A model generated the notes under the pieces. The model was not told the origin of the DNA, did no database searches, and saw only the letters and a program-made list of their open reading frames with translations. 64,000 nt of DNA from Endothia cerciana (lineage: Eukaryota; Ascomycota; Sordariomycetes; Diaporthales; Cryphonectriaceae), in the NCBI GenBank assembly GCA_026119935.1, contig JALRMH010000001.1, positions 2,542,001 through 2,606,000 of the forward strand. The letters run 5' to 3'. Shown piece after piece: positions 1 through 10,714 of this stretch. A program made the translations under genes and the position numbers. Every line of letters begins with the position of its first letter. Position 1 is the first letter of the stretch.

Positions 1-380
1 ATTGCTTCTGCAGGAACCGCTCCAGCCACCTGCCAGCCATCGCATCGCATCGCATCGCACCGCACTTGGGCCCTCCGTTGGCTGCCCAGGCCCCCCCCCC
101 TCCCCTCTCCCGGAGCGGGCGTTGATATAAGACAGCAAGACCATACAGAGAAAGGGCGGCACAGCGCGTCGCTCAAAGGGGCCGCAGGAAAGCCTGGGGC
201 GACCTCTGTCCTTGAGCTACACCCGACCTTCCAACTATGAGCCTTTCGAGGTTATTCGCAGCCAAGCTTTCGTTTACAGGTTCATAAGACCACGGGGACC
301 GAGCCGGCCATGCCTCGTGTGGACCACCACTCCCTGCTACCACAACCAGATCATCGACCACCCCCCTACAAACCCTCACC
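1..380. other. 5' flank of the first gene
   Basis: No gene seen. It holds a short run of GCATC/GCACC pentamers (about 41-64) and a C-rich stretch near 90-110. It probably contains the promoter and 5' UTR of the GAR-domain gene that starts at 381. Confidence 0.5.
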
Positions 381-3035
381 ATGACCGAGTCCTCCATACG
401 CCCGCCCCCTGGGGCCCGGCTGCTGTTCGCGAGTCGGCGCTCTCACTCTCCCTCGGCCTCGCTGTCTCCCACACATCGCCAGCAACCCTCCGACGATTTC
501 ATATCCCACCTTTCTCCATTAACCGCCCTGGACACGTTCCGCGCCCCCACCGGGCCCCTGAAGGCTTGCATGGACGCCGCGACCGCGGCCGAGCGGAACT
601 TCGCCTTGCGGGCCGCCGTCGCGTCCAAGAACATCTACGAGTGGCTGGATGAGCTGCGCGACTGGCCATGGCCTGCGCAGGGTGGGGCTGGCTTCCAGGC
701 ACCGGCCCCCGCGAAGGGTATCCCCTCGGCGCGTGGGAGATCCGGGTCGACGGTCGACGGGGCGCAAGAGAAGAAGCCTACAGAGGCCGACGAGAAATAC
801 ATCGGCTGCCTCCCGGAGCCGGACGTGGCGCGGTACGAGACGCGCCTCGACCAGATCCAGGCCGAGCTGGACAGGCTCGAGATTGAGGATATCAAGAAGC
901 ACGTCCTGCACAACCATATCATGCCGCTGTCGAGACCCGGCACCCCGGCCAGCCCGACTCTCGAGCGCCAGTTCGGCCTGGTCTCACTCGCGCCCTACAC
1001 GAGGATGGACGACCTGACCGCTGTGATCACGGCCACCGTCGTCCAGGCGTTGCCAAACCTCTCGAAGCTCATCCGGCTCATGAGCATGTGGACTGTGCGC
1101 CTGACAGTCCTGCGACGGGTACCATCGTGGTTGGACGCGGTGGCCGACGCCCAGTCCGCCGTCCAGACCGGTTGGGCCATGATCAGGCCAGAGCCGGAGT
1201 CTCAGGGCGGGGGATCCTCGACCGGCCAGACCGCTCGGACCCCGGTGCTCTCCCAACACGACTTTGAAGTGATGAGACTCGTCCTGGAAAGGGAGGTCTC
1301 AAAGGCGGCGCAGGCTCTCGACTTCATGCTTGACACCCTCGAGGGCCGGGATGACATCCTGCCGGATGAATGGCTTGATCGCATGGAGGCTGTGGAGCGC
1401 GACCTCTCTGGGTGGATTGCTGCTTGTGAGAGGACAGTCCGCGACGCGGAGCTTGCAGCTTCGAAAGAGCATACCGAACAGGCTGCCGTCGAGAAGTCGG
1501 ACGAGGCTACGGAAGGCGACTCCGAGGAAGACGGAAGTGCTCGGGCCGGCGCCGCCGCCTCAGACCTGGTGATCAGTGTTGAGCACGTCACCGATGGCGC
1601 GAAAGCTGTAGACAGCCGGGCTGGTGAGCCAGACGGGCCTATCCCGAGCGTGGGAGCTGACGATACCTCCCACGGATCCCCAGCTATCGCTGTCACGAAC
1701 GAATCGGGGTCGGCCCAGAGGGGCAACGACAACGGCGATGGAGAAATGTTCGAACTGGAGCTGGACGGCGACGACTTCTCGCTGGGCCCCAGTCACGGGT
1801 ACCGCGAGTCATTACGGCCACAGACTAAACCCTCCACCGGTGCCCAGGCGCGGCGGCGAGACCCATCGAGGACGCCGGAGCTACTGCCGGCGAACAGCAG
1901 TCGACGGTCCCCACACACTCCGCCACGCGAGACCCGGTCGGTGTCGCTGCCGCTGAGCGATATGCCGCCAGTGCCGGAAGATCCGGAGGATGAGGACGAG
2001 GATCCGCTCCAGACGCCTCTGACTTCGGCATACGACACCCCGGCCCAGGAGCTTGGGAGCCCGATAATATTGAGCGACCCTAACGGTGACGATGACCATA
2101 TGCGACAGCAAATCGCTGAGATCCTGGAGAACATCCCGGCCAAGATCCAGCTGTCCTCAAAGGCCGCCTTCCTCAGCCACCTGAACCCCCCGGACCTTCA
2201 GCTGCCGTACACGAAGCCAAGATCGACGTCCGATAAGTCAGCCCGCAGCAGATCGACCATGTCGTCACGCGCCAGCACGCCAGCCTTCATGTTGGCTCCT
2301 GTAGCTCGACCCCGGCAGCAGCGCGCCAACCAGGACATCAAGATGTACCACCTTTCTAGGGCGAATGGCGAGGCTCCGATCAAGCTGTTCATCCGCTGTG
2401 TCGGTGAATCGGGCCAGCGGGTGATGGTACGCGTCGGCGGTGGTTGGGCCGACCTGGGGGAATATCTCAAGGAGTACGCGATCCACCACGGACGACGATC
2501 CAACCGAGGGAGGGAGCAGAGGCTGGAGGTCCGAGACATCCCGCGCTCGGCTAGTAGCATGAGCAGCCGGACTTCTACCAGCCCTCCCACGCGTCCGGGC
2601 CCGAGCCCCCAGAGCCGTCCCGGCTCGGCTGCCGACGTGAGCCCAATCTTCGTGAAGAAGACCCGCAAGGCCAGTGCGGGCGAGGACCTCCTGGGACCTA
2701 GACTCCCCCGGACGCCCCTCGCGTACGGCCCATCACGCACTTCGGAGCCCTCTTCTGTCGGCTCGGCATCCGGAAGCACCGGCCGGTCGAGGTCCAGTTC
2801 GCGTCTTAGCTGGACGGAGGAGGAGAGCTCGCTCGGCATGGCCGGGCCGAGAGGCTCCAGGAAGGAGATCCCCGTCGAGAGCCTCGAGTGGGTCGAGAGT
2901 ATTAAGAACAAGGTCCGGGCTGCTAGCGCCGGCTCGGAGATCCCGAGGTCAGCCCCCGCCGAGGGCGGCTCAGGGAGGTTCGGCGAGCTTGGGAGGGTTG
3001 GCGGGACGAAGCGGGTCTTCAGGAAGGCCTCCTGA
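381..3035 (+). CDS. GAR (GAS2-related) domain protein, putative microtubule-binding
   Basis: Uninterrupted 884-residue reading frame. Near residues 652-708 it has a segment with the core RVMVRVGGGWADLGEYL, which matches the GAR/GAS2 zinc-binding module known from GAS2 and spectraplakin proteins, where it binds microtubules. The rest is long, charged and rich in Ser, Pro and Arg, with an acidic stretch near residues 530-550 (PEDPEDEDEDP), so largely disordered. A helical region near residues 130-310 could be a coiled coil or bundle. The start at CACCATGACC is a good context, and no intron is needed. The role at microtubules is inferred from the family; many fungal homologues are uncharacterised. 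Confidence 0.8.
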   Translation: MTESSIRPPPGARLLFASRRSHSPSASLSPTHRQQPSDDFISHLSPLTALDTFRAPTGPLKACMDAATAAERNFALRAAVASKNIYEWLDELRDWPWPAQGGAGFQAPAPAKGIPSARGRSGSTVDGAQEKKPTEADEKYIGCLPEPDVARYETRLDQIQAELDRLEIEDIKKHVLHNHIMPLSRPGTPASPTLERQFGLVSLAPYTRMDDLTAVITATVVQALPNLSKLIRLMSMWTVRLTVLRRVPSWLDAVADAQSAVQTGWAMIRPEPESQGGGSSTGQTARTPVLSQHDFEVMRLVLEREVSKAAQALDFMLDTLEGRDDILPDEWLDRMEAVERDLSGWIAACERTVRDAELAASKEHTEQAAVEKSDEATEGDSEEDGSARAGAAASDLVISVEHVTDGAKAVDSRAGEPDGPIPSVGADDTSHGSPAIAVTNESGSAQRGNDNGDGEMFELELDGDDFSLGPSHGYRESLRPQTKPSTGAQARRRDPSRTPELLPANSSRRSPHTPPRETRSVSLPLSDMPPVPEDPEDEDEDPLQTPLTSAYDTPAQELGSPIILSDPNGDDDHMRQQIAEILENIPAKIQLSSKAAFLSHLNPPDLQLPYTKPRSTSDKSARSRSTMSSRASTPAFMLAPVARPRQQRANQDIKMYHLSRANGEAPIKLFIRCVGESGQRVMVRVGGGWADLGEYLKEYAIHHGRRSNRGREQRLEVRDIPRSASSMSSRTSTSPPTRPGPSPQSRPGSAADVSPIFVKKTRKASAGEDLLGPRLPRTPLAYGPSRTSEPSSVGSASGSTGRSRSSSRLSWTEEESSLGMAGPRGSRKEIPVESLEWVESIKNKVRAASAGSEIPRSAPAEGGSGRFGELGRVGGTKRVFRKAS

Positions 3036-3476
3036 TTGGGACAGGCACGGAGCCTGCCAGAGACTCACTGGAAGTCCCTCGGTTCTGGGAGGGATATACC
3101 ATAAAGTACGGGGGAAACCGGTGTTGGACTTGGGCTGATGGTGTTGTTGGAAGCGTATCATTTACACCGCGGAGCATTGTTCTGAGCAAGGTTTAGCGCG
3201 TGCCCACGGCTGGCGGAAGATACCACTTTCCTTTTGTTGCTGTTTTTGTGCTCAGGAGCATGGGATCGGTTGTCTTGGGACCTGTCGCTGCAAATACCCC
3301 ATTTCTTTGTTTTCTTCCCATCATAGCCACCACTTCTCAGCATTGCTTTTCCTTTATGGAGGCCGAGAGGCAGAAATCGACTGCGCTTTTGGCGCCTATT
3401 GCAGAGACGCGGACCCTACTGAATGCGAATCTCGCTTCTAAAGACACTCACGGTGTTGTTGAGTAAAGGGCCATGA
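3036..3476. other. Intergenic stretch
   Basis: No gene seen between the GAR-domain gene and the small gene at 3477. GC drops and short frames are not coding-like. It probably holds the 3' UTR of the former and the promoter of the latter. Confidence 0.5.
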
Positions 3477-3879
3477 ATGCCATTGGCCGATCCCTCCTCC
3501 ACCTCCCCGCCGCCGCCGGCTAGGCCCGTCCAGCTCGACGTCACGGACGCCTCGTCCGTCCGGGCCGCGGCGGCGCTCAACATGCCGATGCTGGAGTATT
3601 GGAAGCGGTACGGGGCCGGGGCGCGGTGCGCGGTCTCGGGTGGGGGCGATGGCGGCCCCGGGGCGGGCTGGGCCGGGACGGTGAGGGTGTGGAGCGCGGA
3701 CCCTGGGCCCAACGCCACGGGGCTTCATGGGGCCCGGGCGGGCCGGGTTCGCGAGGGGCATGGGTATCCAGGGCCCGGAGGCCGGGGCGCGGGTGGTGGT
3801 GGTGGTGGGGTGCGTGCTGGGCGAGAGGGACGGGCTGGAGGGCAAGGTCGTCGGCAAGGACGGGGAGCAGCCATTCTAG
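3477..3879 (+). CDS. Small two-exon hypothetical protein
   Basis: Predicted from splice signals. Exon 1 is 3477-3680 (68 codons), then a GTGAGG...CCAG intron at 3681-3771 (phase 0), then exon 2 3772-3879 ending VVGKDGEQPF-stop, for 103 residues. The first exon has a Pro-rich start and an internal MPMLEYWKRYG; the second contains a run of valines (ARVVVVVGCVLGERDG). Without splicing, the frame reads through Gly-rich junk, which is why I prefer the spliced model. No family recognised. GC is very high, which makes chance open frames more likely, so existence is uncertain. Confidence 0.35.
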
Positions 3880-4856
3880 CTAAGGAGAACCAAGCTTCTT
3901 CTGCCTGCTTGTTCAACGCGACATCCACGATAACCGCTCGCCGTCAGGTTGCTTCTCGTCCCTCCTCCGCAGCCCAAGGTCACCACTTGTACCCAAGCCT
4001 TCGCTTCCCGAGTCTCCCTTGGTCAACGCCCCAGCACAGAACCAAAGGTAAAGCTCAACAGCGAAACATTCCTCCTCGCCCTACCATTCCTGCCTGTCAG
4101 GCCTATCACCAACGGTGATTGCTTGGCCCGTCAGTCAAGCTGCTTTCCAACCTTCCCCACCTCTCAAGATTCTCCGTCTCGATTACCCTCCTCGTCTTCT
4201 CTTGCGCAGATTCTGCTCCACGGGAAGGAAAAAGGGTAACGATATCCCTTTTGAGGTGCAGATCCCGCTAGTCCTATGCTTTGTCGACTAGAAACACTAA
4301 CCAGCTGCTCTCTTGGCTGTCGGAAGCAAAATGGAGCGTGAGCACTATTGCACGCCGGCAGGAGCAGCTGTCGTCAAGCGAGGGCTTCCGCATAAAGCTC
4401 ATACCAACAAGACCACTTGTCACGGGATCACCAAGACTCCGCAGGTTTTGTTCAGTGAGACCGACGCATCCGCCTATCATGATATGGCACACTTGTTCCC
4501 ACGCCCAGGCGACCCGCTCATTAGTCGTGCTCAAGGATGTCGAGATTATCCGAAAGCGGAAACCTGAGGTTGTGGACCGCGACTGGACCAAAGGAGGAGG
4601 AGGAGGAGAGGGAGAGGAAAGGAAGAAAGGGGGGAAAGAAGAAAGGAAGAAGAGAAGAAGTTTCGTCATTACTGTAGGGTGCCTGGAGCTCCCGTGTAGA
4701 CCTAGCTTAAGTGTGGTGAAGAATTTGTGGATTGAACAATCTTTTAATCTAGATACAGAGAAGAAATCTCATGGGCCCATAATGCCACTACCGCCAACGC
4801 CACCGTAGCCGACCCATAAGCCCGACCCACTACGGCATCTATGTGACCTCCGCCCT
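3880..4856. other. Intergenic stretch with a long purine tract
   Basis: No convincing gene. It is pyrimidine-rich in its first half and then carries the purine-only tract at 4590-4660. It separates convergent genes, so both 3' UTRs may lie here. Confidence 0.5.
4590..4660 (+). repeat. 71-nt uninterrupted polypurine tract
   Basis: Every base from 4590 to 4660 is A or G: first GGA triplets, then mixed GAA/GGA. Mirror-like purine tracts of this length can form triplex DNA. In this position it could also simply be a low-complexity UTR. Confidence 0.8.
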
Positions 4857-5372
4857 TTAAGAAATCTCTGGGGGGTTGAGGCCGACGAATGTGTAATCCG
4901 TGCTCGTCTCATCCCCGATTGTGAATGACACATTGAAGGGGTACAGCGCCGGCTCATACTGTACACCGTACAGGCTCTCCAGACTGGCAGTGAAAGTAGC
5001 AGCTCCGGTTTGGGCCGTGGCGGGGAAGGTCACGCTCTTGTTGAAGTTCCCATCGTAGTTTGAGTCGGCGACTGTGTGGGCAACTCTTGTTAGATCGCGA
5101 GCGCAGAGAGGGGGCTGGCCTTAGAGATCCTACTCACCTAGGTCGAACGCCGTGATGAAGATGCCGAGGCCGTAGTCGAGAGGGTTCCCTCCCAGGTTGT
5201 AGCCGACAGCAATAGATACGTCTGTGACGGACTGGATGTATCCCGTGCCCTCGATGACCAGGTCGAAGGTGTCGCCTGGCTTGATGGTCGAGGGGATCCC
5301 GAGGCCTCCAATCCTGGCCTGGGCCAGAGAGAGGAGGGGCAGTGAGGCGGCGAGGATGCTGGAGGTACGCAT
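4857..5372 (-). CDS. NIS1: NIS1-like secreted effector (necrosis-inducing secreted protein 1 family)
   Basis: Two exons: 5138-5372 and 4857-5071, joined by a 66-nt GTGAGT...CACAG intron (phase 1), giving 149 residues. The N-terminus is a signal peptide (MRTSSILAASLPLLSLAQA) followed by the mature start RIGGLGIPSTIKPGDTFDL and a YIQSV...SIAVGYN segment. The RI-GI-P-TIKPGD and YIQS-x(5)-A-GY pattern is what I know of the NIS1 family, conserved secreted effectors of plant-associated fungi reported to act on immune receptor kinases such as BAK1/BIK1. Length fits the family (about 150-165). Only the recognition of the family is firm; activity in this organism is inferred. Confidence 0.8.
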
Positions 5373-5535
5373 TATGAGAGGTGGTGGTGGTCTCGAGTGA
5401 GTGAGTATCCGGGATAGGTTGATTGTATGAGAATGTTTACAGATTCAGGACTACTCAGTCGTGTGTTGGGAAACTGTTCTGTTGTCGTCTGTTATTTCCA
5501 AACTTCTTGGTTTCGCAGTCCCAACCAACCCTGGC

Positions 5536-5543
5536 CTTTTATA
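5536..5543 (-). promoter_or_regulatory. TATA box of the NIS1-like gene
   Basis: Reading the minus strand, TATAAAAG lies about 165 nt upstream of the effector ATG, a normal distance for a fungal TATA box plus 5' UTR. A strong TATA element suits an inducible secreted-protein gene. Confidence 0.5.
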
Positions 5544-6637
5544 CTCGCGCCTCGTCCCACCCGAGAAGAAGAACAAATCACCTCGTAAACATCCTGCTAG
5601 CTACTGAGCCGATCGCATTGGCCACTTTGGGAAATACTCTGCTGATGTGATGAACAGCTGAGGCGTGTAGCTGGGTTTCCAAGCCTCACCGCGGCCGGAC
5701 CGGAAGCAACGTTCCCTCTAGCCTCGTGTCTGAGAGATCCTCCGCTGTGGCTTGCGATGAACACTAAGATCTGACAGCCCTCGGGTCACCTGCCAGCGCG
5801 TGCCTGGCATATTACTATCAATTACGGGCAAGACGTCAGTGGCCATAGGGCGGGGAGGAATACGACTGGCCCAATAGGGCTGATGTGATTCTTTGCCATG
5901 TGGCCTCTCGGAATGGCTCAAGCGGCGATCCGGCGGTTGTCACGATATCGCTGCAGGGAACCGACAGGGCCTGGCACCTCGTATTGCATCCCGGCGGCAT
6001 GGAATCACAACACCTGGAAGCGGTGTGAAATTTCTAAGCAGGATCGCCACGCACGGGTCTGCAGTGGGTGGTTCCGTGGGAGTGATCAGTCGCAGTCGCG
6101 CAGAGAGCCTGCAGGGAAGAAGTAAGTCGAGGCAGGGAGGGATATGGAAAAGGGAAACAAGAAAGTGGTTTTGTCCGTATTAAACTGCCTGTTTCAACCC
6201 TAACCCTTCACCCCGGCCTGTCGAGCCCAGGGTCTTGTCCTGAAGGGGAACGAAGCTGCCCCCTGGCCGAGATAAGAGATAAGAGATAGCCCCGTGACGA
6301 CTACAGAGTCACGAGCGCCAACCACCCAAATAACGCCGTTGCCCATCGCTCTTTGATCCCGTTCAACTCCACCTCCACGCCCTCTTCAAGCCCAGCCCAA
6401 CCCTTCCCTTACGTTCATCGCGCCTGCTCTTGCCTCCTCCTCGCGTCATCCACGGCTCGTCTCGCATACGTGTCTCGAAAAGGCCGCAATATGGTCAGAA
6501 GCAGGGTGGAAGGCGGACAGCAAGAACCAGCCGCCTTGCCTCAACATCAACAGGCTGTTCGAGGCGGTGTTCACGCCCTCTCGAACCTCCGATTAGAGCC
6601 TGCTCGTAACGATGCCCCGGTCCCTCCGAAACACAAG
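5544..6637. other. Divergent intergenic region between effector and aminopeptidase
   Basis: No gene supported. It includes the effector promoter side and, close to 6490-6637, an open stretch continuous with the aminopeptidase frame that is probably 5' UTR. An in-frame ATG at 6491 would add 49 residues of low-quality sequence. Confidence 0.45.
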
Positions 6638-8193
6638 ATGCCTCCGTGGGTCCCCAGCGTCGCGAGCCCCTACAACCCAGAGTACCCTCCGAAAGAGCCC
6701 AAGCCGGACCACGCTCGTGTCGCCTCGCCTGAGACGTTCACCCAGCCCTTCTGCGAGTTCCTGGCCGAGAACCCCACGGTCTTCCATGCGGTGGACTACT
6801 TCGAGGAACAACTGGGCCAGGGGGGCTTTGTCGAGGTAGGTGGCCATCTCCCAAACCACCCCGGCGAGGTGCCAGGAGACGCAAGGGAGACTGATGCGTA
6901 CTGCTACAGCTCCCCGCTCGAGACGACTGGTCCGACAAGATCAGGCCCGGCGGAAGATATTACGTTACTCGAAATGGGAGCAGCATGGTGGCATTCAAGG
7001 TCGGCAAGGCATACAAGCCCGGCCACGGCGTGGCAATGATCGCCGGACACATCGATGCCCTCACCGCGAGGCTAAAGCCCGTGAGCAAGAAACCCACCAA
7101 GGCCGGCTATGTACAGCTTGGTGTTGCCCCGTATGCCGGCGCCCTCAACGAAACATGGTGGGACCGAGACTTGAGCATCGGGGGCCGTGTGATTGTCCAG
7201 GACCCAGCGACCGGGAGGACCTCCGAGAGGTTGGTGAAGCTCGGCTGGCCGATAGCCAAGATACCGACCCTGGCACCCCATTTTGGCGTCGGAATGCTGG
7301 GGTCGCAGAACAAGGAGACGCAAGTCGTGCCCGTCATCGGGTTGTCAGCTGGCACCGAGGAGGCTGTGGGCGAGGTCGGGACCTTTGTGGCTTCTCAGCC
7401 GCCGAAGTTGGTGAAGCTCATCGCCTCGGAGCTCGGCATATCCTCCCAGAACTACAGCTCCATCGTCAACTGGGAGCTCGAGCTTTTTGATCACGCGCCC
7501 GCAGTCCTCAGCGGGATGGACAAGGAGTTCATCTCCGCAGGCCGGATCGACGACAAGCTCTGCTCTTGGGCTGCCTTGACGGGCCTGCTGCTCTCCGACG
7601 ACGCCGAAACTGATGGCGGCATCAAGCTGGTTGCCCTTTTTGACGACGAGGAGATCGGCAGCCTGCTTCGACAGGGCGCCAAGGCCAACTTCCTGCCCTC
7701 TGTCATCGAGCGGGCCGTCGAGGCTTTGGCAGCCGACGCCGGCAGGAACTTTGGGCCTGGCGTCATCGGCCAGACATATGCGCGCTCGTTCCTCGTGTCT
7801 GCGGATGTCACTCACGCCGCGAACCCCAATTTCCTCGACCGGTACCAGGGCGAGCACCTACCGTTGCTGAACGTGGGGCTGGTCGTCTGTCAGGATAGCA
7901 ACGGCCACATGACGACGGACAGCGTCAGTACCGCAATTTGCAATCGCGTGGCAGAGTTGAGTGGGTGCACAAACCAGCAATTCATGATTCGCAACGACTC
8001 TCGGTCTGGAGGCACCGTTGGTCCCACGCTGTCCAGCATGATGGGGGTGAAGGCAGCCGATGCTGGGCTGCCGCAGCTCTCGATGCACTCCATCCGTGCC
8101 ACGACAGGCGCCCTCGACCCCGGGCTGGGAGTCAAGTGGTTCAAGGGATTCCTGGACCACTGGGAAAAGATTGATGCCGAATGGGACAGCTGA
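6638..8193 (+). CDS. M18-family aspartyl aminopeptidase
   Basis: Exon 1 6638-6835, intron 6836-6909 (GTAGGT...TACAG, phase 0), exon 2 6910-8193; 493 residues. It removes N-terminal acidic residues from peptides using two metal ions. The M18 landmarks are in order: FLAENPTVFHAV near the start, GGRYYVTRNGSS, the first His ligand in MIAGHIDAL (about residue 112), DRDLSIGGR, the Asp in GRIDDKLCSW, the Glu pair in DDEEIGS (about 311), the Asp in SADVTHA and the last His in QLSMHSIRA (about 458). All ligands expected from the family are present, although HIDAL replaces the commoner HTDSP. I chose the ATG at 6638 because family similarity begins about 20 residues later; 6491 is an alternative. Probably cytosolic. 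Confidence 0.85.
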
Positions 8194-8985
8194 GATCTCG
8201 GTAACATTCTCGAGCGAGTGAGGAATCTTGATTGGGAATACTTGGCTGGTGCATTGAGATCTACCAGCTATCATGCTCTTTAGATTATAGACACAGCATC
8301 TCTGCGAGCATCATGTAGAGATAGATGGAGCTACAAGCCCGGTTGCTTCTTGGATTACATATATCATGTAAAACGTCCTAGCCCATCGAAACTGTTTCTG
8401 TGTGAGTGTCTCTATGGAAAGCACAAAGTTAGAAGGCTTTTATCCAAGACTGGGAACAGGATGTGAAGTGTCTAGGTCGCCCCTGTAGGGAGGCCCCGGG
8501 GTGAGGCTACCACAGCGGTGGCCTGGTCGGCCGGAGTTAAGCAAGCCAATCCGCATACCTTCACTCAGCGAGGCTACCATTGCAAAGTACTTGCTTCTGA
8601 TGTCTGGTAAGCCCGCAATCAGCCTCGTGTAAGTGTCCAGCCGCGCCTTCAAAACGGGGCTACAACCCAGCAATCCAGACCCCCACAACACTCTTCGTCC
8701 AGCACCACCGCTATTATTGGGAGCACAATTCTGTATGGGAATATAAAGAAGGTCCCTCATCGATCAATAGATTACGGGTGAATGGCGAGCCCACATGAGG
8801 TTTTGTACTCTTGGGCAGGCGAGGTGGCCCGGCAGAGCCCACGATCCGCTGCTGACATCCCTGGTCCCTCTGAGGACTAACTAGCCCCACCCCGAACTCG
8901 CATCCAGCAACAATGATAACCATCACAATCCCGTCCTCCAATTCACAGCCGACAACCCTGATCCTTTTGTAATCTGTTCGCTCGA
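8194..8985. other. Intergenic stretch
   Basis: No gene seen. Some AT-rich sequence just after the aminopeptidase (8280-8400) fits a 3' UTR; the rest is the presumptive promoter of the CutC gene. Confidence 0.5.
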
Positions 8986-9877
8986 ATGTCTCCGCGGCTT
9001 ATCATGACACCCCTCGAAGTGCCCGTCTTCTCTCCACCCTCCGCCACCCTTGCCATATCCTCCGGCGCCCGCCGCATCGAGCTCAACCGCGCCGGCTCGT
9101 ACCCGCAGGGCGGGCTCACGCCGTTTATCGCCGACCTTGAGGCCCTCTCCGGCTCCCCCGTCCCGCTGCGGGTCATGATCAGGCCGCGCGGGCCGCCGGC
9201 GGACGGCAGCCTGGACTTCGTCTACTCCGAGGATGAGTTTGAGGAGATGAAGGGGTCCATCAGGGCCCTCACGGCGTCGGGGCTGCTGCGGCCCGAGAGG
9301 GGTGACGGGCTCGTGTTCGGGCTGCTGAAGGTGAGGCGGGCCCCGGAGGAAGGGCAGGCGCCGGTGGCGGCGTCGGTGGCGGTGGACGTTAAGAGGAACG
9401 GGGAGCTGGTCAGTCTGGCAGGAGGACTACCGTGTGTCTTCCACCGGGCCTTTGTATGTTCCCATTATCGCATCTCACCCACCCCACCCCCTCCCCCATA
9501 CACATGATTAATAACTAACTAGACCATGCTCCCAGGACGAGATCCTCGGCACCGGAGGCTCGACTGCCGAGGAGGCCCTCTCGGACCTCGGGAGGTGCAA
9601 CTTCCACGGCCTGCTGACGTCCGGCGGGCCGGGCTCGGCGGCGGGCCACACCGCCACGCTCGCCCGCATCATCCGCTTTGCACCGGGCGGCGGCCTCAAG
9701 GAGGTCATCGTCGGCGGCGGTGTGCGGGGCTCGAACGTCCGGGGGCTCAGGGGGTCCCTGCCGGCGCCCGGGGGTGTCGGGGTGTGGTTTCACTCGTCCT
9801 GCCTGACGGGCGAGGCCGGGGGGGATGATGTCGTGGATGGGGAGGAGCTGCGGGCGATATTGCAGGGGCTGACGTGA
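8986..9877 (+). CDS. CutC-family copper homeostasis protein
   Basis: Exon 1 8986-9453 ends ...FHRAF, intron 9454-9535 (GTATGT, branch ACTAACT, CCCAG; phase 0), exon 2 9536-9877; 269 residues. CutC proteins are TIM-barrel proteins linked to copper handling; their biochemical activity is unsettled. Family motifs seen: ARRIELN...GGLTPF near residue 28-47, MIRPRG (about 64-69), DFVYSEDEFEEM, FHRAF followed across the intron by DE, and LLTSGG in exon 2. The C-terminal half is somewhat shorter and more Gly-rich than usual. A second in-frame ATG at 9004 could be the true start. Confidence 0.8.
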
Positions 9878-10714
9878 GAGAGAAGGAGGGGGGGGGGGGG
9901 GACGCGGTGTGGGAGGGCATCGTCTTCTGTGCGAGAGGCGAAAGGCTAGGGGGGCTCCGTACTGTGTTCAGTTAGTATTACAACGAGGCGGGGCATGGGT
10001 GAAGAAAGGATGTAGTAGGACAGTGCTCTACAATTAGCAGTTCGCACGGATCTATGGCCGAGAGACGCGTGTCTCACATACGTGTAAAATAGTCCAAGTT
10101 CCGATTAGTGAATCACGGGATATGGTGAGGATAAAGGGCAGCAGCAGAAAGAGAATGTATGATGAAGGGTGGATCATAGGGTGCGCGTACGTACCAATCA
10201 AAAGACAAAGATAATAAAAAAAAGAATAAAAAAAAGAAAAAAGGAAAGGGACAGCTAGCAGGGAAGGAGATCAGGGGGAGAGGGGCAGAGTGCATCCTGA
10301 CATGTTCTACTGCATCGCCATAATCAAGGCAGCAGAACCAGTAAAGTGTCTGAATCAACGTAATGGTATCTTGGGTGCTTGACTACCTTACTACTCACCT
10401 AGCCGATAGCCCTGCCCTTCCAAGGAGGGAACAACGTCGGAACGACACGAATAGAGAAAGTCAGCGCAGAGTGATGGGAGGCCCATCCTGAGTGGCTCTT
10501 CACGCCATCGTGAAGAAAATGCGGACCGCCGCGCAACCTGTCCTGTCACTCTCCCCTGTGTTCATCTTGTTGACGTCCCAAACCATGCCACACCATGTGC
10601 GGGGGGGGAAAATCTGGTACCGAAATCGAGCCTTCCGGGTGCGCATGTCCACGATGGTAAAAACCGGAACAGCCCCCCCCCCCCAAAAAAGGCGACGAGG
10701 CCACGTCCTGGTGC
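9878..10714. other. Convergent intergenic region
   Basis: No gene seen. It contains a G homopolymer just after the CutC stop, an A-rich run at about 10200-10245 and a C run near 10675. It likely holds the 3' UTRs of the two convergent genes. Confidence 0.5.

Noticed and set aside
6353..6637. N-terminal extension of the aminopeptidase
   Set aside because: The open stretch lacks family similarity and contains pyrimidine-rich leader-like sequence; the ATG at 6638 precedes the conserved region better.
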